A stretch of DNA of 64,000 nt from Tritrichomonas musculus (Eukaryota > Parabasalia > Tritrichomonadida > Tritrichomonadidae). The stretch is taken from the NCBI GenBank assembly GCA_039105265.1, contig JAPFFF010000001.1, positions 9,734,001 to 9,798,000 of the forward strand. The letters are read 5' to 3'. A program made the position numbers and the translations under genes. This document shows positions 1 to 9,134 of the stretch, piece by piece. Every line of letters begins with the position of its first letter. Within the stretch, counting starts at the first letter, position 1. The notes beneath the pieces were generated by a model, which searched no databases, was not told the origin of the DNA, and saw nothing but the letters and a program-made list of their open reading frames with translations.

Positions 1-791
1 TTTGCTTTTTTATAATCATTTTTAACACTCTTCTATCATCTCATGATTTCATAAAAAGTAAATACTCTGAATTCATAATGAAAAGCGTTTTTTATTAATA
101 AAAGTCATAGATTCATCGACCAAATTTTGTAAAATAAATAAATAATTGTTTTATTCTCGTGAGAAAAAATAACTGCTCTAAGATACTTTTTCTTTTTATA
201 AACTTTTTAAAGTAAATGAAATAATAGCTTAGCTATATTATATTGCTATTATGAATTGTAATATTTATATCAATTTTATATGATTTTGAAAATTTGTTAA
301 TTCGCTGGGGAAATGATCGATCTGAAAGATATTCCTAATGAATATAACTTGTTTACAAAAGAATTGCCAGTTATAACGAAAAAGAAACAATTTTTTAAAT
401 TGAATTAATAATGAATAATAATTATTAATGAAGGTTAAAAAAAATTAGCAAAATCAGATTGGAATGTAGAAAAAAATCAAATGGGAATATTATTATATTG
501 AAAATATAATGAATGTGAAAATAAGATATTGAATTTATATTTGATACTTGAAAAATGCGCTGAAAACGCAATGATATCAGCATGTTTTGATATGAATGAT
601 CATGAAATGTGAATAGATCCCGAAAATAATGCTTTATTATATTTTAATTAGAAAAAAAATAGAATGATATATTGGCCATATAGGTCAAATTTATTAAAAT
701 AGAATTAGTTTTTTTTCAAACAAAAAAAGAGAAACTAATTTACTTTTTTCTTGATTATAAAAGATTCTTATAAAATAATATAATCATATTT
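1..791. other. AT-rich region without a supported gene
   Basis: No open frame of useful length lies here. Between about 315 and 655 several short stretches on the plus strand read like worn coding sequence (for example an aspartate- and asparagine-rich piece near 595-640), interrupted many times. It could be the remnant of a host repeat-protein gene, but I cannot name the family. The rest is simple AT-rich DNA. Confidence 0.35.
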
Positions 792-1175
792 CTAAAAATT
801 ATTCTTTAATTCATCTAATGCTTCATTTACTTCATCAACAGTTGGGAATTCATTTAAAGTAGTAGCTAGAGCTGTATTATTCTTTTCTATCTGTTCATGT
901 AATGTATTTATCTTGTTATGTAAAACATCAATATCACAAGTATACGCTAAATCATTTGTGGTGAATTCCATTCTTCTTTTTGCTGTATTTTCTTTAATAT
1001 GTATTCCACCAACCCTAAGTTTATTTGGGTTTGATATAACAAATGTTTTGTCATTCATAGTGCATCTAGGAAAATCATTTGTTCCTTGGTTATTAATTGT
1101 TCCACCAGTAATATTAATTGTTACTATATTCCCTTCATAATCAACATCATTGTATTCACTAACTTTTTGCTCCAT
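792..1175 (-). CDS. small coiled-coil protein, possibly part of fossil A
   Basis: The frame encodes about 127 residues from an ATG at 1175. The first half is polar with beta-like stretches (an NITGG turn and an NPNKLRVGG segment). The last 45 residues form a likely coiled coil (heptad-like leucines around LHNKINTLHEQIEKN). I do not recognise a family. The shape, a beta-rich part followed by a helix, and the position beside fossil A suggest a Polinton fibre or accessory piece, but a host gene is possible. Its stop codon lies inside a 30-bp sequence that recurs at 49893-49922. Confidence 0.4.
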   Translation of the reverse strand: MEQKVSEYNDVDYEGNIVTINITGGTINNQGTNDFPRCTMNDKTFVISNPNKLRVGGIHIKENTAKRRMEFTTNDLAYTCDIDVLHNKINTLHEQIEKNNTALATTLNEFPTVDEVNEALDELKNNF

Positions 1176-1389
1176 AGTAGTGATGGATGTTCCTAATCGG
1201 GACCAGATAAATTTCAAATATAACAGCCACCTATTACCCAGATTTGAAGGTCATATAGCCATTTTCAATTGAGCTCCAAACTTTGAATTTTTAGCATGGA
1301 TATGCATCCTGAAATACCAAAATTCAAATTCGATTAAACCCAAAAATAACGCGATTCTCGAATCAATTCAAATTTTTATCCAGTTAGAT

Positions 1390-1656
1390 ATGAATTCAGT
1401 TGTTGCCATTCCACAACTTAGCAATGTCGAAGCTAATGGTGCCAAACTCGATTTCCTCGAACGTGTAATTCTCAAGAAATACCCACAATGGAAATCCCTT
1501 GCATTCAATTACCACAACGATGATGATTTCATGGATGATCTCATTGATACAATATCAAATTTTGAAACTGATTTAGAATCTCTTCGTACCAAAATCATAG
1601 ATGGTGATAGCTTTGATCGCAAGGTATTTGATTTGAGCAGGTTTAGATGCTATTGA
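1390..1656 (+). pseudogene. small Polinton accessory gene, left-arm copy
   Basis: Fragment of a small acidic protein of about 100 residues, best kept in the right-arm copy at 7447-7749. It has a hydrophobic N-terminal third (QLSNVEANG, then an LERVILKKYPQW segment) and an acidic helix-rich second half with a run of aspartates after residue 43. I recognise no family. It lies just upstream of the KilA-N gene on the same strand, as in the other arm. Confidence 0.5.
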
Positions 1657-1772
1657 AAATACTTGAATTCTCATATGAATATGCGGGATTTTTTTATATT
1701 TTTGGACACAACTTCGTATGAGTTCATATCTAGCTAGTTCGCAATGCAACTCAATTTTTTATTAAGCTTGAA

Positions 1773-2564
1773 ATGGAATCAACTGGGACAAACACATCAA
1801 TGTCAGCTGTTGTCGAACGAATAAATGATGATTTCGAATACATCCAGTATAATGAGAAGCTCCGTTTGATACATTCCATTAATGATGATTTGTACCAAGC
1901 TTAAAGCATTCTCACTGCATGTAATTCAAAGAAACAGATTCGCCATTGGTTTGATAACAAATCAACACAGGAATTGCTCGAAAATGGGTCTGGTAGAATT
2001 CTACCAGACCAGAAATTGTATGAAGATAGACCCAATTTACCAAATGATTTGAAGGGTATGTATGTTCACCGATTGCTTGTCAATCATATTGCAATGTGGG
2101 CATCACCATCATATGCATGGGATGTCATGCAATTATTAGATTCTCTAGCTTCTCAGCAACGTGAGAAACTGGTTAACAAAATCAATAACCTTACTCCAAG
2201 GGCTGTCCCCAAGGATCACAAAAATAGCTACCGATATATGATATGGCTTGAGGATCTTCCCAAAAATAGGCTTGAAGAATTTACCAAAAATAGGGATTTT
2301 GTGGTACTCCATCTCGTTCGCCGCAACAAGCATTCATGGAGGCAGGTCAGCAAGATATATCAAGATCAGAAGAAGCGCTAGGTATTTGTTGATAACCTAC
2401 CCATTGCAATGACCCAGAATGAAGATATCAAACAAATGGCCAAAGCTATGTTCAAAGTGGATGATGTCCGTGTAGGTAGCACAGATATTATCATCAACAA
2501 ATCATGCCTTGATGCTTTTCACCTAGCTGTGGACAAATATTTTACAACCACAATGCGATCGTGA
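1773..2564 (+). pseudogene. KilA-N domain protein of fossil A, left-arm copy
   Basis: Broken copy of a KilA-N type DNA-binding protein. The core motif YVHRLLVNHIAMWASPSYAW is the typical C-terminal half of the KilA-N domain (usual pattern: YVHPLL, then NHIAMWASP). The C-terminal part, with HLVRRNKHSW, matches the second domain of poxvirus and NCLDV KilA-N proteins (DUF3627-like). The whole element carries the same gene at 42583-43458. A perfect 24-bp palindrome lies in frame at 1987-2010. Confidence 0.7.
1987..2010. repeat. perfect 24-bp palindrome inside the KilA-N gene
   Basis: Arms GGTCTGG and CCAGACC flank the centre TAGAATTCTA; the full 24 bases equal their own reverse complement. It is read in frame as SGRILPD. 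The homologous place in the whole element (43242-43265) holds a different palindrome of the same length. Confidence 0.95.
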
Positions 2565-2605
2565 TTGAGCCAAAACTCTGTTTTGCGAAATATGCAACTT
2601 TAAAA

Positions 2606-2629
2606 TAATATTTTATTTTTGCATAAATG
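2606..2629 (+). promoter_or_regulatory. T-rich pre-ATG motif (example)
   Basis: The sequence TATTTTATTTTTGCATAAATG directly precedes and includes the start codon. Very similar tracts precede the starts at 3164, 6516, 27589, 39107, 42496 and 49173, giving a rough consensus TTTTATTTTTGNATAAATG. A promoter or initiator role for Polinton genes is an inference. Confidence 0.4.
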
Positions 2630-3139
2630 GAAACTGATACTAATACACTCTCAAAAATCGTAGATGGTATTACCGATTTGCGCCGAGATGTCAAGCATTT
2701 GATTAAACGCATGAACCATAAACGCAAACCTTCTGCTGATACCCCCAAAGGATGAAGCGCATAGTGATGCCACTCAGGATGCAACTTCATTACCAAAAGC
2801 AAGCGAGCCATCTCCTGATCAACAACCAATTGAACATCCCCATCCTCGTTTAAATCGCACCCATATATTCAATCGAAGCAAGTTTTTGGATATTGAGGAT
2901 CACGACAGATTGATTCAATATATCACATCAAAGAATGTAATCGATACGGTCTCCAACTCAGAACCTCATAAACGTGTATCCCTGTTGCGTAGACTCATAT
3001 TCGATAACCTAAAGTTGAGTATCTCCATGCATATGAACCAAAAACTACTCAACATCCATATGTTGATAAACGCAGCAAAAATTACAGTCTCTCCTAGCCG
3101 ACCAGACCCCGATGTAGAGATCGATACAACCGATTTCTA
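2627..3139 (+). pseudogene. small DNA-binding-like Polinton protein, left-arm copy
   Basis: Broken copy of a gene kept longer in the right arm (5986-6516) and matched in the whole element at 27589-27993. The shared pattern is an N-terminal coiled coil, a disordered acidic linker, then a basic block with NRSKFL and a helical C-terminal region ending in an MYMTQKLI-like helix. I do not know the family; a small nucleic-acid-binding role is inferred from the basic helical end. The ATG follows the T-rich tract discussed at 2611-2629. Confidence 0.55.
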
Positions 3140-3163
3140 ATTTAAATTTTTATTTTTATCTAA

Positions 3164-3469
3164 ATGAATGACAAGAGAATTACTTTTAAAAATTTCATTA
3201 AATATGTCAAAAATAATACGAATATATGGGTGAATGATGTTCAAAGCTATTTAATTAAATGTGAAAATAAATCTTATAACAATAATTATGGTGGGTGTAT
3301 TTGGTTTATTTATATCAATGATGATGTAATTGATTTTGATGTATTCAATAGTTTCCGCGAAATAGATCGTAAGAAGTCTTTCATTATACATTACAATAGT
3401 GAAACATTATGGAAACTATTTAGTATGTGGAAATATGAATTGTCAACATATTTTAGAACGTTCATCTAA
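3164..3469 (+). CDS. 101-residue hypothetical protein present only in the left arm
   Basis: An uninterrupted 101-codon frame preceded by the T-rich tract and ATAAATG-like start that marks other Polinton genes. The protein is rich in aromatic residues (many Trp, Tyr, Phe), with short segments such as GGCIWFIYIND that look like beta strands. No family is recognised. It sits exactly where the two arms of the inverted duplication differ, so it was either gained in the left arm or lost from the right arm. Confidence 0.45.
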   Translation: MNDKRITFKNFIKYVKNNTNIWVNDVQSYLIKCENKSYNNNYGGCIWFIYINDDVIDFDVFNSFREIDRKKSFIIHYNSETLWKLFSMWKYELSTYFRTFI

Positions 3470-3550
3470 TATGGTGACTGATTAAAATTCAAAAATAATA
3501 TGTAATCAATATTTTTGCGATGATTATTTTTGTATTTTTACGTTCAGGCA

Positions 3551-4430
3551 AATGAGTAATATTTCGAATAAGAATTCTGATAAAAGGAGTATACCCACAG
3601 AAACTATCAAAAATTATATCAATATCGTCAACAACGAGTTCGTTTGAGATATCCCAACCAACAACCCACATGTTGCTAAAATGAACCAGCTAGTGAAGTT
3701 CCTAAATGAGAAATCATTTGTAGCTCACACAGGTTTTGATACCAAGTCTACTCTCACGGAATCCCATTTTGATACATTCTTCAAGCGGCTGAGGTTTGTG
3801 CGTGCTGAGCAGGAACGTCTCCAGAAATTGGGATTGGAACGTGTTGAATGAGACCTGAATAGTAAGATTACGAATACAAATTTTGATAGAAACCCTACAG
3901 GAACTATCAAAAATTATATCAATATCATCAACAATGAGTTCGGTGGAGATATTTCAACCAACAAACCATATGTTGCACAGCAGAGCAAACTCGCGAAGTT
4001 CTTAAATGATAAATTATTTGTATATCGCACAGGTTTTGATACTAGATCTTATCTCACGGAATCTCATTTTGATACATTCTTCGAGCGACTGAGGGCTGAA
4101 CAAGAGGATGAGCAGCTGAGGTTTGTAACTGAACAGAATCTGTATAAACTTGAGAAAGTCAGAATTGAACGTGAACGTGCTGAGCAATTGGAACGGGAGC
4201 GTACTGAACAGGAGCGTCTCCAGAAATTGGAACAGAAACGTGCTGAGCGATTGAAACAGAAGCGGGAACGTGAACATGCAATGAATCGTATGATTTCGAA
4301 TAAGAATTTTGATAAAAGGAGTATACCCACAGGAACTATCAAAAATTATATCAATATCATCAACAACGAGTTCGGTGGAGATATCCCAACCAACAAACCT
4401 GTTGCAAGCCGTCATATATAGAGTTCAATG
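3551..4430 (+). pseudogene. polymerase N-terminal-like repeat region, left-arm copy
   Basis: Broken plus-strand copy of the region at 4440-5919. It is built of repeats of an 80-100 residue module: a start like SNKNFDKRSIPTGTIKNYIN, then EFGGDIPTN, KFLNDKLFV, TGFDT, and FDTFFERLRAEQ, followed by a highly charged E/R/Q coiled coil. The right-arm copy runs directly into sequence matching the N-terminal part of the Polinton DNA polymerase, which suggests that these modules are the polymerase N-terminal extension in this subfamily. Confidence 0.5.
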
Positions 4431-4439
4431 AGGATATCG

Positions 4440-5919
4440 AGTTGAAGTAGTATATGTATATTGGCTCATAGGTATCAATATCCTCGAGTTCATTGTAATC
4501 ACTATCAGCATATTTGACATATTTTCGCCAAGCCTCAACGGCCTTATCATAGTCCTCAGGCACATTCACAAAGAGGAAATCGGTGTGTTTCGATTTGAAC
4601 TCATGACCGAACTCACTGAGGTACTCGAATATTTCATTATTTTCAGGGTCCTTGGGGAGATTATCAATATTAGCATTACCATCGATAATATGATTCAATT
4701 ATATAACCTTAGTCCTATCTCGGAGTATATCTTGTATTTCAGCTCTATCGATATACTCGGGATTATATTTGTTGAAATATGAACATGCTTTGCGATCATC
4801 TTATAATTGCTGAATGAACCTATTCCGGGTCTTCAATTGCCAACGTTCATCAATGTAGTCCTCAATCTTGTAATCACATCTATTGAAATTATTGAAGTAA
4901 TCATTATCTGATGCTGCACGGCGTTCAGCCCTCAGTTGCTCGAAGAATGTATCAAAATCTGATGCCTTGAGCTTATCAGTGGGATTAAAGCCGGTGCGAT
5001 GTACAAATAAATTATCATTTAGGAACTTCTTGAGTGGGCTCAGTTGAAGAATATATTTGAGGTTGGTTGGGATGTTACCACCGAACTCATTGTTGATGAT
5101 ATCGATATAGCTTTTGACAGTTTCTGGGGGGATTTCACCAAAATGCTTATTCGAGATCTTGCGATGCTTTTCACGTTCCTGTTTCTGCTTCTGTTTCAAT
5201 CGATCCCGTTTCAATTGCTCAGCAAGTTTCTGTTCCCGCTTCTAGAGACGCTCCTGTTCAACACGCTCCCGTTCCAATTGCTTAGCACGTTCACGTTCAA
5301 GTCTGACTTCCTCAAGTGCATGCAGATTCTGTTCAGTTGCAGCCCTCAGCAGCTCATCCTCTTGTTCATCATGCAGTCTCTCGAAGATTGTATCAAAATC
5401 TGATTCCTCGAGTTTATAAGTGGGATCACAACCTGTGCGATATACAAATAAATTATCATTTAGGAACTTTATGAGACTGCTCTGCTGTGCGGCCTGTGGT
5501 ATGTCGGTTGGGATTTTGCCACCGAACTCAGTGTTGACGATCTTGATATAATCTTTGACAGTTTTCGCGGTTAAAACCCCTTTATCAAAATGTGTCTTCT
5601 TAATCTTGCTATTCAGAGCACTTTCAGCACGTTCCAAGCCCAATTTCTGGAGACGCCCCTGTTCAGCACGCGTAAGCCTCAGTCACTTGACAAATGTATC
5701 AAAATCTGATTCCTTGATAATAGAATTAGTATCAAAACCAGTGTGAGCTACAAATGATTTCTCATTCAGGAACTTTATGAGACTGCTCAGCTGTCCAACA
5801 TATTGGCTGTTGGTTGAGATACCTCCGCGAAACTTCTCATTGATGATATCGATATAGCTTTTGACGATGTCTGTGGGTAGAATCTTTTTATTAAAATTAC
5901 CACTAGTAATCTTACTCAT
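4440..5919 (-). pseudogene. Polinton DNA polymerase N-terminal region, right-arm copy
   Basis: Broken minus-strand piece. From 5919 it reads through repeated charged modules (TVKSYIDIINNEFGG, then KFLNDNLFV, then TGFDPT), each followed by an E/R-rich coiled coil. Its end (4700-4440) matches the whole element's polymerase around residues 250-350: KFKSKH, DKAVE.W, IYYFN.ISSLN. The intact polymerase also has a long charged N-terminal extension before this block. The piece ends abruptly at the centre of the inverted duplication. Confidence 0.6.
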
Positions 5920-5985
5920 TTACCCATTGGTAAAAATACAAAAATAATCATCGCAACGCTGTTGATAACATACTATTTTTGAATT

Positions 5986-6516
5986 TTAATCGATTAAATC
6001 GATCTCATCATCAGGGTCTGGTAGGCTAGGAGAGACTGCAATTCTAGCTGCGTTTATAGGCATATGGGTGTTGATTAGTTTTTGGGTCATATACATGGAG
6101 ATACTCAACTTTAGGTTATCGCGTATGAGTCTACTCAATAGGGATACACGTTTATGAGGTTCTGCGTTGGAGATCGCATCGATTACTGCCTTTGATGTGA
6201 CATATTGGATCAATCAGTCGTGATCCCCAATATCCAAAAACTTGCTTCGATTGAATATATGGGTGCGATTTAAACGAGGTCGAGGATGTTCAATAGATGG
6301 GGTCTCAGGAGGTGAGTCATTTGCATCCTGAGTGGTGTCGATATGTGCTTCATCCTTTGGGGTATCAGCAGAAGGTTTGCGTTTATGGTTCATACGCTTA
6401 ATCAAATGTTTGACATCTCGGCGTAAATCGGTGATGCCATCTACGATTTTTGAGAGCATCTCAGCATCAGTATCCATATCAGTACCCGAGCTTTGTGCGG
6501 TCATTTCAATATCCAT
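5986..6516 (-). pseudogene. small DNA-binding-like Polinton protein, right-arm copy
   Basis: Related to 27589-27993 of the whole element and to 2627-3139. It starts just after a T-rich tract and a GCATAAATG start. An N-terminal acidic and coiled-coil part (DGITDLRRDVKHLIKRM) is followed by a disordered linker rich in T, P and D, a basic NRTHIFNRSKFL block and a helical end with MYMTQKLI. It is broken. Function is not known; nucleic-acid binding is an inference. Confidence 0.55.
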
Positions 6517-6555
6517 TTATGCAAAAATAAAATATTATTTTTGAGCTTTGACTCA

Positions 6556-7297
6556 ATTATGATCGCACTGTGGTTGTGAAATATTTGTCCACAGCTGTGT
6601 GAAAATCATTAAGGCATGATCTTTTGATGGTAATCCTAGTACCACCTACAGTGACATCATCCCCTTTGAACATAGCTTTGGCCATTCGTTTGATATCTTC
6701 ATTCGGGGTCATTGCAATGGGTAGGTCATCAACAAATATCCAGCGCTTCTTCTGATCTTGATATATCCTACTGACCTACCTCCATGAATGCTTGTTGCGG
6801 CGAACGAGATGGAGTACCACAGAATCCTTATCTTTGGGGAGTTCCTCAAGCCATATCATATATCGGTAGCTATTTTTGTGATCCTTGGGGACAGCCCTTG
6901 GAGTGAGGTCATTGATTTTGTTAACCATCTGCTCGCGTTGCTGAGAAGCTAGTGAATCCAATAATTGCATGACATCCCATGCATATGATGGTGATGCCCA
7001 CATTGCAATATGATTGACAAGCAATCGGTGAACATACATACCCTTCAAATCATTTGGTAAATTGGGTCTATCTTCATACAATTTCTGGTCTGGTAGAATT
7101 CTACCAGACCCATTTTCGAGCAATTCCTGTGTTGATTTGTTATCAAACCAATGGCGAATCTGTTTCTTGGAATTACATGCAGCGAGAATGCTTTGAGCTT
7201 GGTACATATCATCCTCAATGGAATGTATCAAACGGAGCTTCTCATTATACTGGATGTATTCATATTCGGCATCGATTGGTTCGACAACAGCTGACAT
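6556..7297 (-). pseudogene. KilA-N domain protein of fossil A, right-arm copy
   Basis: The better kept of the two KilA-N copies, but broken. From the ATG at 7297 it has an N-terminal helical part (EYIQYNEKLRLIHS), a segment RHWFDNKSTQELL typical of KilA-N domains, and YVHRLLVNHIAMWASPSYAW. KilA-N proteins are DNA-binding regulators of large DNA viruses and phages. The same 24-bp palindrome as in the left arm lies at 7087-7110. Confidence 0.7.
7087..7110. repeat. perfect 24-bp palindrome, right-arm KilA-N copy
   Basis: Same sequence and same codon position as 1987-2010, as expected from the inverted duplication. Confidence 0.95.
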
Positions 7298-7446
7298 TGA
7301 TGTGTTTGTCCCAGTTTATTCCATTTGGAATGCGATAAAAATTGAGTTGCATTGCGAACTAGCTAGTTATGACCTCATATGAAGTTGAGTCCAAAAATAT
7401 AAAATACGAATGTGATTGAGAACTTACGCGCAATCTTCGATTGAAC

Positions 7447-7749
7447 TCACGCATATTCATATGAGAATCCGAGTATTTTCAATAGCATCTTGATCCGGCT
7501 CAAATCGAGTTCCTTGCGATCATAGCTATCACCATCTATGATTTTGGCTCGAAGGGATTCCAAATCAGTTTCAAAATTTGATATTGTATTGATGAGATCG
7601 TCCATGAAATCATCGTCGTTGTGGTAATCGAATGCAAGGGATCTCCATTGTGGGTATTTCTTGAGGATGACTCGTTCGAGGTAATCGAGTTTGACACCAT
7701 TAGCTTCGACATTGGAGAGTTGTGGCATTTCAACTGTTGTTGAATTCAT
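7447..7749 (-). pseudogene. small Polinton accessory gene, right-arm copy
   Basis: About 100 residues from the ATG at 7749, the mirror copy of 1390-1656. N-terminal hydrophobic helix, then an acidic stretch (YHNDDDFMDDLINT) and a C-terminal helix (RIKMLLKILGFSYEYA). It lies upstream of the KilA-N gene. No known family is recognised; the neighbourhood suggests an early accessory function. Confidence 0.5.
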
Positions 7750-7799
7750 TTCTAACTGGATAAAAAATTGAATTGGTTTGAGATTCGCGTTATTTTTGG

Positions 7800-8115
7800 A
7801 ATTCAGTATGGGTTGTTCCATCGGTCTGTTCCATTAGCTTGTTCCATAGGTGGGCCATAGGTGGTTCATATATGGGCTATTTTTGGAATTTGTGTGGGTC
7901 CAAATATGGGCGTTTTATGGCGTTTTTGGGGTGAATTCAGTATGGGCGCAAAATGGGGAACTCGATGAGACCCCCAAATATGGTCCCAAATATGGGTCCA
8001 AATGCGGGTTCAAAATATGGTGCTATGGGTGTATGCTATTTTTGATATTTATAGGGGGCCCAAAAGTGGGATATTTAGGGCGTTTTAAGTGGAATTCTAT
8101 CTGGTCCCGATTCTG
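7800..8115. other. degenerate TATGGGC-type repeat stretch
   Basis: Roughly 300 bases between the inverted duplication and the polymerase fragment contain many variants of ATATGGGTCC or TATGGGC spaced irregularly, raising local GC content. No gene is supported. It ends in the 14-base block shared with 1195-1208. It may be a worn terminal or regulatory repeat of the Polinton. Confidence 0.4.
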
Positions 8116-8701
8116 AATCACCCTTCACTACTGGAGTTGCTAAAGGAAATGAAAAATTTTATAAGATTAGCATGAATGGCTCATATGGGTACGATGGGAT
8201 GAACACCGAGAAGTTCTCCAAAATGAAGATATTCTCACGCGATAAGACCTTCCAGAATATCATCTACGACAACAATGTCAGTGGCACCAAATTGAATGAT
8301 GACAACTATCTACTCCAGATGAACCCAAAGAGCTTCAAATGTACGACATGCCTTCAGGAATCATTCTGGACTCTAGATAATGCCAAATTCTGGTATCTCA
8401 CATTCATATATGAGTTCATGTACAAGTACCTTGATGTGGAACGATTCCATTTCATAGAGGGGGACACTAATAGTGCATATTTTGCGGTTGCGGGTGATGA
8501 TACCAAGGGTTCCAATCAAGAGTTCAAATACATCATCAAGAATAGGGCATTCTATGATGAGAATATATATAAGTTCATGCCGAATCCCAATATAAATACA
8601 ATCGCTGAATAGAAGAAAATATTGGGTCTCTGCTTTGAGAAATATGGTGAGAATACGATAGCGTTGGCCCCTAAGTGCTACACCATATTTAATTATGAGG
8701 C

Positions 8702-8717
8702 GTCTGCGGGAGCAGAC
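8702..8717. repeat. hairpin insert GTCTGC-ggga-GCAGAC
   Basis: Six-base perfect arms and a four-base loop within a coding stretch of about 10 extra residues compared with the whole element's polymerase. Confidence 0.85.
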
Positions 8718-8854
8718 TTGTCTGCGACCTTTGTAACCAAGGCACTCAAACTCAAAGGGGTCTCCCTCAAGAAAAACCATATTACAAGTGATGATTACAA
8801 TGGTGGTGTGAAGGTTGGCAAAAATATCAATCTTCAAATGACTCGCAGAGGCTC

Positions 8855-8869
8855 GACGCTAGGAGCGTC
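8855..8869. repeat. hairpin insert GACGC-tagga-GCGTC
   Basis: Five-base perfect arms and a five-base loop, in a coding stretch of about 15-20 extra residues compared with the whole element's polymerase. Confidence 0.8.
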
Positions 8870-9050
8870 ATGCAATAACAAAATCCAGAGCAAAATCAGT
8901 GAGATGACGATGTGCAAGATTACGATAAACAAGAAAGCTCTCACTGGGACCCACACCAAAATGATTGTCCTCGAGAACCAATCCTGTGCACAATTCATTC
9001 ATGAATTGAAATTAGGGGACTACATTACATGCAATTCGAATTAAATATAA

Positions 9051-9074
9051 GGTCTGGTAGAATTCCGCCACACC
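9051..9074. repeat. degenerate copy of the 24-bp palindrome
   Basis: The first 15 bases equal the KilA-N palindrome; the second half has drifted. It lies between the polymerase and fibre pieces, a context unrelated to the KilA-N gene, so the 24-mer is dispersed. Confidence 0.75.
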
Positions 9075-9105
9075 CCAGAATCCGGATTTGAAGTAAATCC
9101 CCGGA

Positions 9106-9121
9106 ACAGCAAAATTGCTGT
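9106..9121. repeat. hairpin ACAGC-aaaatt-GCTGT
   Basis: Five-base arms just upstream of the fibre gene end; it could act as a transcript-end structure between the convergent polymerase and fibre pieces. Confidence 0.5.
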
Positions 9122-9134
9122 CCCCAGAAAGATT

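Larger units (their letters stand above)
1195..8112. repeat. large head-to-head inverted duplication within fossil A
   Basis: The plus-strand series small ORF, KilA-N, small DNA-binding-like gene, polymerase N-terminal-like piece (1390-4430) is repeated as its mirror image on the minus strand (7749-4440). The arms meet near 4430-4440. Outer flanks also match: a 14-base block at 1195-1208 is the reverse complement of 8099-8112. The left arm has about 350 bases (with a 101-codon frame) that are not in the right arm. The arms still share long identical runs at DNA level, so the duplication is younger than the element itself. Confidence 0.8.
8131..9044 (+). pseudogene. Polinton DNA polymerase C-terminal fragment
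   Basis: C-terminal third of a protein-primed family B DNA polymerase, broken. It keeps KISMNGSYGYDGMN (polymerase motif B region), a motif C region (EGDTNS, at the place of EGDTDS in the whole element) and a C-terminal end closely matching the whole element's polymerase (LKLKGVSLKKN, INLQM, ALTG.HTKMIVLENQSCA). Two short GC-rich palindromes (8702-8717, 8855-8869) lie in extra segments that have no counterpart in the whole element's polymerase. Confidence 0.8.

Noticed and set aside
792-1140. Plus-strand 75-codon frame at 913-1140
   Set aside because: It lies opposite the better supported minus-strand coiled-coil frame and looks like its shadow.
4445-4460. AGTAGTATATGTAT, resembling the Polinton terminus
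   Set aside because: It is the reverse of codons for a PIYIYYF stretch in the polymerase N-terminal region, so the match is a coincidence of coding sequence.
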